Source of the DNA: Anaerolineales bacterium
GTDB taxonomy: Bacteria; Chloroflexota; Anaerolineae; Anaerolineales; Villigracilaceae
Length of the DNA: 64,000 nt
Assembly: GCA_016789365.1 (NCBI GenBank)
Contig: JAEURH010000001.1
Location: 1 to 64,000, forward strand
Direction: 5' to 3'
The translations under genes and the position numbers were made by a program. The notes beneath the pieces are model-generated. The model did no database searches, was not told where the DNA came from, and saw nothing but the letters and a program-made list of their open reading frames with translations. Below, in pieces: positions 42,566-51,042 of the stretch; within the stretch, counting starts at the first letter, position 1; each line of letters begins with the position of its first letter.

Positions 42566-44395
42566 TTAAATTCTTATCCTCGGTAGTACGGTTTCCTGAT
42601 TGAGGTCAAATTCAATGCTACCGGATTGAATAACATATTCAGGAGTCGCTTGTGGTTCTGGCTTTGGGCTAGCAACTTTTCTCTCCGCCGTTTGCCTAAT
42701 AGGCTGTCGCATTTCAGGTGGAGGCGCATAAGTATAAATAATACGCGGCTTGGGCTGAGGAGGAGTCTCTAAAGGTTTTGACTGTAAAGGTTCAGGCAAC
42801 GGTATTGGTTCGGTCTGTACAGGCACAAGCGGTTTTGTAAGTTCGGGTGTAAATTTTGTTTGTTGTATCTCCTGCTTATCTGCATTGATGATGTAACGAT
42901 ATGTTGTATTATTGCTTTGCACAAAATAATAATCTATTGAATTACGTGCCATGTGCAAAATCATCGTTCCGTGTCGTTCAGCCAGACGAGCAAGGTCATC
43001 TATTGAGCGAACATCAATGGTAGAAAAGGTAGTCGCGAGGTCTTGTTCATAAACATCAACAAGCATTCCGCCATATTTCAATCGGATTAGGGCTTGTTGA
43101 TTTTGGCTAGTTGTACGATAAAGCCTCAACGCGGCGGAAGTTAAAGTGATAGTTGACATACCGAAGCCAAGAAGAGACAGAAACCGAATCAGCCAGACAG
43201 GAATTTGCATTCCTAGCAATGAAAGTGTGTTTCTCTCCGAGCCAGAAGAGCCCGCCATGCCAGACATAGTTGAATATAACGGGTTTGCTTTTTTACCATC
43301 ATCAGCAAGATAAAAATGGATTTTGTCATATTTGAAAACAAGTTTCGGCGAAAAAGAATCGTTAATGAGAATGCCAGCCGCATTTGCAGTAAAAGAAGCA
43401 TCGGATATGATTTCTAAGGTGTAAGCAATTTGTTTTAACCCCGCTTCTTGCTCTACTAAGTTCACGATAGACTCTACTTGGCATAGGTCTAATGTTGCGG
43501 TTGAAAAATAAGAGTTACCACTGAATGAATTTTCAGTATTTAAGGGAATGGTACGTTGCCAGCCACTTTGTTCATCCAAAATACGAGCATACATTGTTTG
43601 TTTGCCGTTAATTTCTTGAAAGCGGTCACCAAGTATATTGTAGGTAAATCCAATATTCAAGTAGCAGGTAAGTTTTGGAAAAACTGGTTCCCCAGAACGG
43701 ACAACATCAGTATCATAAACGCCCGGCGTGCCTGTGGCTGAGTAGTAGAAATTCCCTTCTTGCTGATAAGAAATATTTTCCGCTGGGCGGTTTAGCGGGC
43801 GAGTAAATGAGTAAATTCCTGATATCAGGAACAATAATGTAAAAAAGATAGAAAGGAGTAAAGTGACCTGCGACGCATCAAACAAACCAAATGCAGGTAC
43901 TGTCTTTTCTCTTTTGTGCGGCAATGGAGTTTTGAATAAATCTAACATAAGAACAACTCCCATCAAACCAACTGTCAAAGACATATTCATCGGTACGCGC
44001 ATCCATTCAATCGCTTTGCCAAGTTTAGGAATATGTATCCACAATTTTCCAATAACTTCTTTTTGTATCGGCTGGTACGAGTCCAGCCATGCGTTATTGT
44101 CGCCTTGGAGAATGAAGCGGTCTAACTCAGTTTGAACAATACGATGAAATACATAACTCCCTAAATTTGGGTCAAAGTACACAACGGCATCTCCCAAATC
44201 ATATTTTGGTTGAGACCGTACAAGTACCAAATCACCACGATAAAAGCCCGGTTCCATACTGTTACCATTTACAATAACATACGTCACCCAACCACCGAGT
44301 TGGGCTGGGGCAAGCGTCATCCAAAAAAGGATACTAAGCAACAAAGAAGACAACGCATAAAAAAGGAGCGATTGATTCTTGCTAGGCTTTATCAT
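42566..44395 (-). CDS. ER/SipW-type signal peptidase I fused to DUF5305-like domain
   Basis: The 609-residue protein opens with an S26B signal peptidase (~15-150): the Ser is in VNGNSMEPGFYRGDLVLV and the His in YVFHRIV, replacing the Lys of the bacterial type, as in SipW, archaeal and ER peptidases. After two membrane segments (~135-160, ~170-195) comes a ~200-residue extracytoplasmic domain resembling DUF5305 (starting NISYQQEGNFYYSATG). A further membrane segment (~405-425) leads to a cytosolic Pro-rich tail. Such proteins are known next to SipW-type substrates in archaea and some bacteria. It probably processes the two flanking small proteins. Confidence 0.85.
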   Translation of the reverse strand: MIKPSKNQSLLFYALSSLLLSILFWMTLAPAQLGGWVTYVIVNGNSMEPGFYRGDLVLVRSQPKYDLGDAVVYFDPNLGSYVFHRIVQTELDRFILQGDNNAWLDSYQPIQKEVIGKLWIHIPKLGKAIEWMRVPMNMSLTVGLMGVVLMLDLFKTPLPHKREKTVPAFGLFDASQVTLLLSIFFTLLFLISGIYSFTRPLNRPAENISYQQEGNFYYSATGTPGVYDTDVVRSGEPVFPKLTCYLNIGFTYNILGDRFQEINGKQTMYARILDEQSGWQRTIPLNTENSFSGNSYFSTATLDLCQVESIVNLVEQEAGLKQIAYTLEIISDASFTANAAGILINDSFSPKLVFKYDKIHFYLADDGKKANPLYSTMSGMAGSSGSERNTLSLLGMQIPVWLIRFLSLLGFGMSTITLTSAALRLYRTTSQNQQALIRLKYGGMLVDVYEQDLATTFSTIDVRSIDDLARLAERHGTMILHMARNSIDYYFVQSNNTTYRYIINADKQEIQQTKFTPELTKPLVPVQTEPIPLPEPLQSKPLETPPQPKPRIIYTYAPPPEMRQPIRQTAERKVASPKPEPQATPEYVIQSGSIEFDLNQETVLPRIRI

Positions 44396-44424
44396 TTTTA
44401 TTTAAAAGAGTGGGATATTAAAGG

Positions 44425-44486
44425 CTGGGTCTGCCTTTTGCTCTGCCTGCCAACCTTCAAACTCAGGGAGCATAGAGCAGACCCAG
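44425..44486 (-). other. Intra-operon hairpin
   Basis: Perfect ten-base arms CTGGGTCTGC (44425-44434) and GCAGACCCAG (44477-44486) close a 42-base loop in the 111-base spacer between the first and second genes of the operon. There is no T-tract, so it is more likely an mRNA stabiliser or processing site than a terminator. Confidence 0.55.
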
Positions 44487-44506
44487 TCAGTTACACAAGC
44501 GTCAGA

Positions 44507-44866
44507 TTAGTTGCTGGTAGCAACAACACGCAATTGGTCAATTGATGAAACGGTTAAACCCGTAGTATCGCATTCCCAAACAGTGCCGGTATCTAATGTG
44601 CAAGAATACCAAGAACCAGAAGCGACCAATTGAACTTCAACTTGAACCGCAGCGGCACCTAAGTCAAATGAGACACTGTCCAATGTAGATGGGTTAGTGC
44701 CGTTCAAAGTATATTGAACGCTGGTTACAGTGTAACCACTGACTGTACCAGTACCATCACCTGCACGAGTGTCAGGCACGGTGTTGGCGGCGGCAAATGC
44801 ATAAGCGGCGGCAGAGATGGCAACGATGACAAAAACGACAAACAAAACTTTCATATTTTTTAACAT
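44507..44866 (-). CDS. Small secreted protein with AANTVP-type export motif, probable structural product
   Basis: The 119-residue protein has a hydrophobic segment (VLFVVFVIVAISAAAYAFA) followed by AANTVPDTRAGDGTG, then a ~90-residue beta-rich domain (SGYTVTSVQYTLNG, VSFDLGAAAVQVEVQL) with Cys in WYSC and VWEC. Proteins with this motif are known near archaeal/SipW-type peptidases in diverse prokaryotes. It is first in the operon, directly after the riboswitch, with AAGGAG before the ATG, which fits an abundant surface or fibre protein (inference). Confidence 0.8.
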   Translation of the reverse strand: MLKNMKVLFVVFVIVAISAAAYAFAAANTVPDTRAGDGTGTVSGYTVTSVQYTLNGTNPSTLDSVSFDLGAAAVQVEVQLVASGSWYSCTLDTGTVWECDTTGLTVSSIDQLRVVATSN

Positions 44867-44914
44867 GGCATTTCTCCTTAAAATTTGGTTTTAATGAAGG
44901 TTGTATGCCATCCG

Positions 44915-44948
44915 AATAAAAAAAGCTTGGCTTATATTAAAGCCAAGC
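44915..44948 (-). terminator. Riboswitch expression-platform terminator
   Basis: On the minus strand GCTTGGCTT pairs with AAGCCAAGC across TAATAT... and is followed by seven T. Its 5' arm contains GGCTTGGC, which is exactly complementary to GCCAAGCC at the 3' side of the aptamer, an 8-bp mutually exclusive antiterminator. Confidence 0.85.
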
Positions 44949-44974
44949 CAAGCACAATTCATAGTGTTGTGGTC

Positions 44975-45060
44975 TTCGGCGGCTTGGCGGTCATGGTTGT
45001 TTCACAACTTTAGACCCATAGCTTTGCGTCTCCGGCTTTCGCCGGGTTTGCCTTTATCGG
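44975..45060 (-). ncRNA. Cyclic di-GMP-I (GEMM) riboswitch
   Basis: The minus strand reads AAAGGCAAACCCGGCGAAAG-CCGGAGACGCAAAGCTATGG-GTCTAAAG...CAACCATGACCGCCAAGCC. This contains the class I landmarks: GGCAAAC, a GAAA-capped P2 stem, GACGCAAAGC, the GGGTCTAAAG tetraloop receptor and CCATGACCGCC. It lies just after a TATAGT -10 box and ahead of a terminator, so it controls the operon 44866-42174 transcriptionally. Confidence 0.93.
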
Positions 45061-45072
45061 ATGTCTGACAAT

Positions 45073-45078
45073 ACTATA
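45073..45078 (-). promoter_or_regulatory. -10 box of the riboswitch operon
   Basis: TATAGT on the minus strand, placing the transcription start near 45066, just ahead of the aptamer. The -35 is weak (GGTGCA/GTGCAA region at ~45095-45100). Confidence 0.5.
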
Positions 45079-45198
45079 GCACAATTTATAAAATTTGCAC
45101 CTTACAAGGAGTTTTCAATCAAACAGCCAATGTTTTTGATGAAATTCTCGCGCCTCATTCTTACGCCAACTTTTATCTCTTCGAGTAAACTTGTGACT

Positions 45199-46707
45199 AT
45201 GCCCTCCAATATTTCAACTTCCCCACTCATTGAAATTAAAAACTTAATCAAAACCTATAAAACCCCCGCAGGTGACTTTACAGCCGTCAACAACATTGAT
45301 GTCGAAGTCCAACGCGGGGAATTTGTTGCCATCATTGGTAAATCTGGAAGTGGAAAATCCACTTTCATCAATATGATTACAGGCATAGATCGTCCATCTT
45401 CTGGCGAAATTGTTATTGATGGCGCGCCAGTACATTCATTCAACGAATCTCAAATGGCGGCATGGCGTGGAAAAAACTTAGGTATTGTATTTCAATTCTT
45501 TCAATTATTTCCAACACTTACACTTTTAGAAAATGTAATTCTCCCCATGGAGTTAAACAATCTCTACACAAAAAGTGAACGCAAAGAACGTGCTATGAGT
45601 TTGCTTGAAAAAGTAGAGATGACTCAGCAAGCACATAAACTTCCTTCTGCTGTTTCGGGTGGTCAACAACAAAGAGTAGCAATTGCACGCGCTTTAGCCA
45701 ATGACCCGCCCTTGATTGTGGCAGATGAACCCACAGGCAACTTAGACTCAAAAACTGCTGCGAAAATATTTGCATTGTTTGAAGATTTAGTCGCTTCTGG
45801 CAAAACCATTTTGATGGTTACACATGATAGCGACCTTGCTCGCCGAGTGAATCGCACCATTTTGATTTCAGATGGTGAAATCGTCAATGAATATCTCGTG
45901 CGTGCACTTTCACAATTGACCCAAGACCAATTGGTTGAAGTGGCAAGACGAGTCAAACCACAAGTCTTTGCACCAGATACAAACATCATTCGTGAAGGGG
46001 AAATTGGAGATAAGTTTTATATTTTGCTGGATGGTAAAGCTAATGTTTATTTAACAGAATCAGGTGGAAGTCAAGTTTTGGTCAACCAGCTCAAACGTGG
46101 TCAATATTTTGGTGAAATGGCGTTACTTGGGAATGGCATCCGCACCGCCACAGTTAAATCATCTGCTGAAGAACCAGTAACAGCCGTCGCCTTAGATAAT
46201 GAAGCGTTTAATCGTCTGATTGCTGATTCAAATAAATTAAGAGATGAGTTAACAGGCATCATCGAAAAGCGAAATATCTTTAATCAACTGCAAGCGATTT
46301 CATCTTTTGATCAAAAAACATTAAGCGCAATTCTGAAAGAAATGAAACCAATTGAATTTGAAGGAGGGCATGAAATTATTAAACAAGGTGATGTGGGCAA
46401 TACATTTTATTTATTGCTGGATGGCAAAGTTGATATTCTGCTCAAAGACGAACATGGTGAAGAAATTTTGGTAAATCAATTAAGCAAAGGTGCTTACTTT
46501 GGTGAAATGGCAGTGATGGGAAGCAAACGCCGCCAAGCCAGTGTGCGTGTGAGTAAAAATTCTTTTGCGAAAGTTATTGAATTAACGGCTCAAGAATTTG
46601 AAGACCTGACAAGTTCATCTGACCATTTCAAAGAACATGTAAAAGATTTATCGAGTGTCAGAAAGAAACAACTTGAAGGCACAAGTAAACGTAAGGTGCG
46701 AAAATGA
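45199..46707 (+). CDS. ABC exporter ATPase fused to two cNMP-binding domains
   Basis: The ATG at 45199 gives 502 residues. The first ~225 are a LolD/MacB-type ATPase: Walker A GKSGSGKST, the AVSGGQQQRVAIARAL signature, and Walker B LIVADEPTGN. Two CAP_ED cyclic-nucleotide-binding domains follow (~250-365 and ~370-490), with cassettes FGEMALLGNGIRTATVKS and FGEMAVMGSKRRQASVRV. The upstream in-frame start at 45061 lies in the riboswitch promoter and is rejected. Such a fusion suggests nucleotide-gated export. The ATGA overlap with the permease gene confirms the operon. Confidence 0.9.
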   Translation: MPSNISTSPLIEIKNLIKTYKTPAGDFTAVNNIDVEVQRGEFVAIIGKSGSGKSTFINMITGIDRPSSGEIVIDGAPVHSFNESQMAAWRGKNLGIVFQFFQLFPTLTLLENVILPMELNNLYTKSERKERAMSLLEKVEMTQQAHKLPSAVSGGQQQRVAIARALANDPPLIVADEPTGNLDSKTAAKIFALFEDLVASGKTILMVTHDSDLARRVNRTILISDGEIVNEYLVRALSQLTQDQLVEVARRVKPQVFAPDTNIIREGEIGDKFYILLDGKANVYLTESGGSQVLVNQLKRGQYFGEMALLGNGIRTATVKSSAEEPVTAVALDNEAFNRLIADSNKLRDELTGIIEKRNIFNQLQAISSFDQKTLSAILKEMKPIEFEGGHEIIKQGDVGNTFYLLLDGKVDILLKDEHGEEILVNQLSKGAYFGEMAVMGSKRRQASVRVSKNSFAKVIELTAQEFEDLTSSSDHFKEHVKDLSSVRKKQLEGTSKRKVRK

Positions 46708-49049
46708 GCGTTCGTGCAAAAAAAATATTTCGTGATGTATGGCTCAACAAATCACGTAGTTTGTTAATTATTTTGGCAGTTGCAGTTGGCGTTGCCGCAT
46801 TTGGATTGATGTTAACAGGTCGCATTGTATTGGAAGAAAATTTGCGAGATGTGTATGCCGCCACAAATCCTGCACACGTTACATTAAACCTATCCCCTTT
46901 TGATGATAAATTATTAAATTCGCTTGCTGAAATAGATTCAATTGATTTGCTTCAACCTCAACGCGTTGATGCAGCTCGCATCCAATCCTCACCTGATAGT
47001 TGGCTCAGTTTTGAGATTCGTACAATATCTGATTTTGATTCTATTTCAGTTAATAAGTTAACCAGTGAAAATGAAATCACAACACCAAACACTAATTCAA
47101 TTTATTTAGAACAATCTCTACAAAATGTAATTGAAGTTGACGATGAAGTCACTATTGAATTATTAAGTGGCGATTTGCATACATTAAAAGTCGCTGGCTT
47201 CGTCAATGACCTTTCGAGTTTGCCCTCTGAAATTAGTTTGACGGGCATTGGTTATATTTCACTTGAAACTGCCGAAGAACTTGGTATTGATCATCACTAC
47301 AACCAACTCACCATAATTTTCAAAAACGCAACTACCAGAGCAGAAATTGAAAAAGAAACTACAAAGTTAACGAATTATCTTGAAGAGGAAGGCTACTTTG
47401 TTTTGAGTGCCTTTATCCCTCAACCCAATAAATATGTGCTTGGCGATAATATGTCTTCTGTATTGTTCATCTTAAATTCACTCGGCATATTAACTTTAAT
47501 TTTGAGTGCATTTTTAGTAACCAGTGTAATGTCTGCTGTGATGTCGCAACAAATTCCACAAATTGGGATTTTAAAATCATTAGGTGCACGAATTTCTCAA
47601 ACAATGTCTTTATATTTTCAAGAAGTGTTGTTATTTGGAATCATCGCACTCGTTCTTGCCATTCCAATGGGATTAATCGGCGCGTACTTTTTAGCAGATG
47701 GTGTTGCATCAGGCATGAATTTCAAAGTGACCACATTTCATTTGCCCAAGCAAACTTTAATTTTGCAAGCAGTCAGTGCTTTGCTTGCGCCGTTGTTGGC
47801 TTCGTTATTTCCGATTATCTCTGGTTCGCGTATCACGATTCGTGAAGCCATTAGCAATTACAAACCTGAAAACACAAAAAATGCTGGGCGTTTTGGTGAT
47901 TTGCCACAACTTGTTAATTTATCCATTCGCAATACATTTCGTCGCAAGGGTCGTTTGCTGTTAACTTTTTTTGCATTGTTACTTGCAGGCGCAATGTTTA
48001 TCGCCATCATCGGCATTCGTCAATCCATGCGCAATGCTGTTGCCGAACTGCAAGGTGATTTGAATTACGACATCAGTTTTGATTTTGCCCAACCGTATTC
48101 ACAAGATGAAATTGAAGATGGAGCAAATCAAATTTCTGAAATTACTGCAATAGAAACTTGGGCAGTCAATGATGCACGACTTGTTATCAATGACGAACAT
48201 CAAACTGGAAGCATCATCATTTATGGTGTGCCAGAAAACACAAACATGGCTCAGCCTGGTGTGATTCATGGCACATGGCTTGATAAAAATATCAAACACG
48301 GAATTTATGTCAATGCTGATTTTCTTGATCTTTCACCCAATTTGAAAGTTGGTTCGGTTATCAAATTAAACATCACTGGCAAAGAAGAAGAGTGGACCAT
48401 AATCGGTTCAGGTGGGCGTGGATTTATTCCCACTGCTTATGTTTTTTATGATGATTTAACCGAGCAAACTGGTTTTGATGGATTCATTAACCGCCTCGTT
48501 ATCCAGACAGGGAAATCTGATTCTGTTTCCCAATCCTTAATTCAATCTGACGTTTTATCCCGCCTTGCAGACTCAGGCTATGATGTAGTCAACTCACAAA
48601 CTACAACGCAACTCAAAGAAACTACCGCCGCTCAAATGGATATTTTGATTATCTTATTACTGGCTATGGTGATTTTGATTTCAGTGGTTGGCGGATTGGG
48701 CTTAGCAATCACCATGAGTTTGAATGTGATTGAAAGAACTCGTGAAATTGGAATCCTTCGCTCACTAGGTGCACAAAATGGAGTCGTGAGACGAGTTGTA
48801 ATAATTGAAGGCTTGGTAATTGGATTAATCAGTTGGGCGATTTCAATTCCATGTTCTATTCCACTTGCTATTTGGCTTGGAAATTCATTAGGCAATTCCC
48901 TACTCGCCCGACCATTGGATTATATTTTTTCAATCCCCGCATTATTAACTTGGCTTGGATTAACTGTGATTATTTCAATTATTGCCAGCATCTTGCCTGC
49001 TCAAAGTGCAGCGAAGTTAACCATTCGTGATGCTTTGGTGTATGAATAA
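46704..49049 (+). CDS. FtsX/MacB-type ABC transporter permease
   Basis: This 781-residue protein has an N-terminal membrane helix, a large extracytoplasmic domain (~45-245), three membrane helices, and a second such half, i.e. two FtsX units. Conserved FtsX segments are IGILKSLGARISQTMSLY and REIGILRSLGAQNGVVRR. It begins inside the stop codon of its ATPase gene. This family exports lipoproteins, peptides or small molecules; the substrate is unknown. Confidence 0.9.
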   Translation: MSVRAKKIFRDVWLNKSRSLLIILAVAVGVAAFGLMLTGRIVLEENLRDVYAATNPAHVTLNLSPFDDKLLNSLAEIDSIDLLQPQRVDAARIQSSPDSWLSFEIRTISDFDSISVNKLTSENEITTPNTNSIYLEQSLQNVIEVDDEVTIELLSGDLHTLKVAGFVNDLSSLPSEISLTGIGYISLETAEELGIDHHYNQLTIIFKNATTRAEIEKETTKLTNYLEEEGYFVLSAFIPQPNKYVLGDNMSSVLFILNSLGILTLILSAFLVTSVMSAVMSQQIPQIGILKSLGARISQTMSLYFQEVLLFGIIALVLAIPMGLIGAYFLADGVASGMNFKVTTFHLPKQTLILQAVSALLAPLLASLFPIISGSRITIREAISNYKPENTKNAGRFGDLPQLVNLSIRNTFRRKGRLLLTFFALLLAGAMFIAIIGIRQSMRNAVAELQGDLNYDISFDFAQPYSQDEIEDGANQISEITAIETWAVNDARLVINDEHQTGSIIIYGVPENTNMAQPGVIHGTWLDKNIKHGIYVNADFLDLSPNLKVGSVIKLNITGKEEEWTIIGSGGRGFIPTAYVFYDDLTEQTGFDGFINRLVIQTGKSDSVSQSLIQSDVLSRLADSGYDVVNSQTTTQLKETTAAQMDILIILLLAMVILISVVGGLGLAITMSLNVIERTREIGILRSLGAQNGVVRRVVIIEGLVIGLISWAISIPCSIPLAIWLGNSLGNSLLARPLDYIFSIPALLTWLGLTVIISIIASILPAQSAAKLTIRDALVYE

Positions 49050-49083
49050 TTTTTGTGGGGCGACTCGCAGGTTGCACCTACAA

Positions 49084-51033
49084 TCAAAACCGTTGCCCTG
49101 CTAATTGACTGGCTACATTATTTGCTTTTTGCGTAGCAACCGAATCCGAATCATCAAACAGCGGGTATATCACCTCTTCAAAACATTCCAAAATACTCTT
49201 ATCCCATTTTTCAAGTTCTTCTTTTGGATAATCTTCTCGAATGGGAATATGATACGAAACTTCTTTTTGATTTAATTTTTCTTCAACATGTTTCGAAATA
49301 TAAATGGCATGAAAAAGCGTTGAATTATTTAATGTCTCGTGTCCTAATTTACAAATTGGTCCTTTTGCCAAGTCATCTGCGTGAAATATCCAATACTCAT
49401 GCCCAGAGGATTTTTCACCAGAGATATCATCAGTCACAACGCCAGCAACGAGGTAGCCTGAAGCGTTTTCATTTTTCGAGTCAAGTGTTGCGATGGTATA
49501 AAGCAAAACTTTATCAGGGAAAATATACGCATCTGCATTTTCAAATTTTTTTGTGCTAATTCGGCATATCGAATTATTATGCTGAATCCCCTCACCTGCT
49601 ACCATTTCTTCAATTGGAATCTGTCGCGCATTTATATTCTTATAAGCATTGAAGATGCGTTGTGGCAACAACGCGCGCGAAAAACCTTTGAACATAATAA
49701 ACAAATCTTGCCCCTTATACGCTTCCATTTGCCGATTCATAAAAGTATAAACATACGGTCCCCAACAGTAAGGCATTTCGGAAATATATTTTGATTGAAC
49801 TTCAGATTGAGAAATATCAATCACATGCTTGCCAATGCTACTCAAATCTAATACTGGCAATGTGCCGTATCCAATCAAATGTTTTGGGAAAAGATTTCCA
49901 TTCAAATCACGGTCATAACTGCGGATTGTTTCAGCAGTATTTGTAGCAGGTGTATGAAGCATGTACGCTGTGATTTTGTCATCGGGGTTTTCATATTCTG
50001 CAATTAAGTGAATACAAGGTTTATCCACAATTATTTTTTTTGAAGGTACAGTTTTCTTATCCGATGTTAAATCTCGGCGGTCAATAATATGTATAACTGT
50101 TTTTTCATAAGGCAGTTTTGCATTTTTCCACGGCGTAAACATTTCTGTCCCTGCTACAAATGCAGTATCTGCTAGCAAAATATAATCACGCGTAAAAATT
50201 AATTCGTGAACACTTTGTTTGATTTCAATTTCTTGACCATCTTCATCTATAACAATCCATTTTTCAAAATCATGATATCCATCCCAGCGCATTAACCTGA
50301 CAGGATGCTCGCTTCCATTCCCCTCCGCCAATTGGTAATTGACCATGAAAACTTCATTTGTCTGATGGTCGGTGTATAAGACATGCGAATTGTTATACCC
50401 AGCAAAAAGACTCCCCATCACTTCACCCGCATTTGCAGAAAGCATAGGAAGCCATTCATCTCTTCGCCCAACAGGTGTTATCGCTTGTAAACTTTTTCTA
50501 TCAATTATCCATGGGCGGTCAATGTCACTGGTTACGGCAAGTCGCCCATCGGGCAAGAGATACAAACCTTCTGTATAAGCGAACATCCCTAAGCCGGGGG
50601 AAAGATACATGAATCCAAAAAAGTCAAAGCGGTGACGAGTATGCTTAAGTTTTTGATGTGCTATTGAAACTGGTGTCCATAAAAAGCGATTTGTAAGTTG
50701 AGCATTGTTTCCATCAAAATCTATGCGGATGAGATTCGTATCACCAACCATAAATGCTTCTGGCGAACCCAAACACTGACAGATAAATAACGAACCTTCA
50801 AGGTCAGCTGGCAGTTCCCCAGTCAGGCAATGAAGCGTTATTTCTGAATCAAATGTTGATGTGTTATGAACCGTATAGTTATCTGGGATAACAGGCGAAG
50901 AAGTTGGTCTCTGACTCAAAGAAGTCAACAAGGTTGTAATAAATTGATGAAGTTTACGAGCCAACCCTAATATGTATCGAAATCTTGGATAAATATTTTT
51001 GAAAACAAACGGGGGAGTTTGTTGTTTACGCAT
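49084..51033 (-). CDS. Carotenoid oxygenase (RPE65 family)
   Basis: The 649-residue protein carries the family opening LTGELPADLEGSLFICQCLG and the four-blade iron-His positions, with candidates in NNSHVLY, SVHELIFTRDYILLADTAF, PCIHLIAEYEN and LFHAIYISKH. The C-terminal GHEYWIFHADDLAKGP resembles the conserved end of the propeller. It is predicted to cleave carotenoid or stilbene double bonds oxidatively. It is more divergent and longer than typical members. It is the last gene of a three-gene operon with an SDR and an NTF2-like protein. Confidence 0.82.
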   Translation of the reverse strand: MRKQQTPPFVFKNIYPRFRYILGLARKLHQFITTLLTSLSQRPTSSPVIPDNYTVHNTSTFDSEITLHCLTGELPADLEGSLFICQCLGSPEAFMVGDTNLIRIDFDGNNAQLTNRFLWTPVSIAHQKLKHTRHRFDFFGFMYLSPGLGMFAYTEGLYLLPDGRLAVTSDIDRPWIIDRKSLQAITPVGRRDEWLPMLSANAGEVMGSLFAGYNNSHVLYTDHQTNEVFMVNYQLAEGNGSEHPVRLMRWDGYHDFEKWIVIDEDGQEIEIKQSVHELIFTRDYILLADTAFVAGTEMFTPWKNAKLPYEKTVIHIIDRRDLTSDKKTVPSKKIIVDKPCIHLIAEYENPDDKITAYMLHTPATNTAETIRSYDRDLNGNLFPKHLIGYGTLPVLDLSSIGKHVIDISQSEVQSKYISEMPYCWGPYVYTFMNRQMEAYKGQDLFIMFKGFSRALLPQRIFNAYKNINARQIPIEEMVAGEGIQHNNSICRISTKKFENADAYIFPDKVLLYTIATLDSKNENASGYLVAGVVTDDISGEKSSGHEYWIFHADDLAKGPICKLGHETLNNSTLFHAIYISKHVEEKLNQKEVSYHIPIREDYPKEELEKWDKSILECFEEVIYPLFDDSDSVATQKANNVASQLAGQRF

Positions 51034-51042
51034 TGTTTTATT

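Noticed and set aside
45061..45198. Upstream extension of the ABC ATPase gene to an ATG at 45061
   Set aside because: It covers the -10 box of the riboswitch operon. The family N-terminus (SPLIEIKNLIKTYKTPAGD) fits the ATG at 45199.
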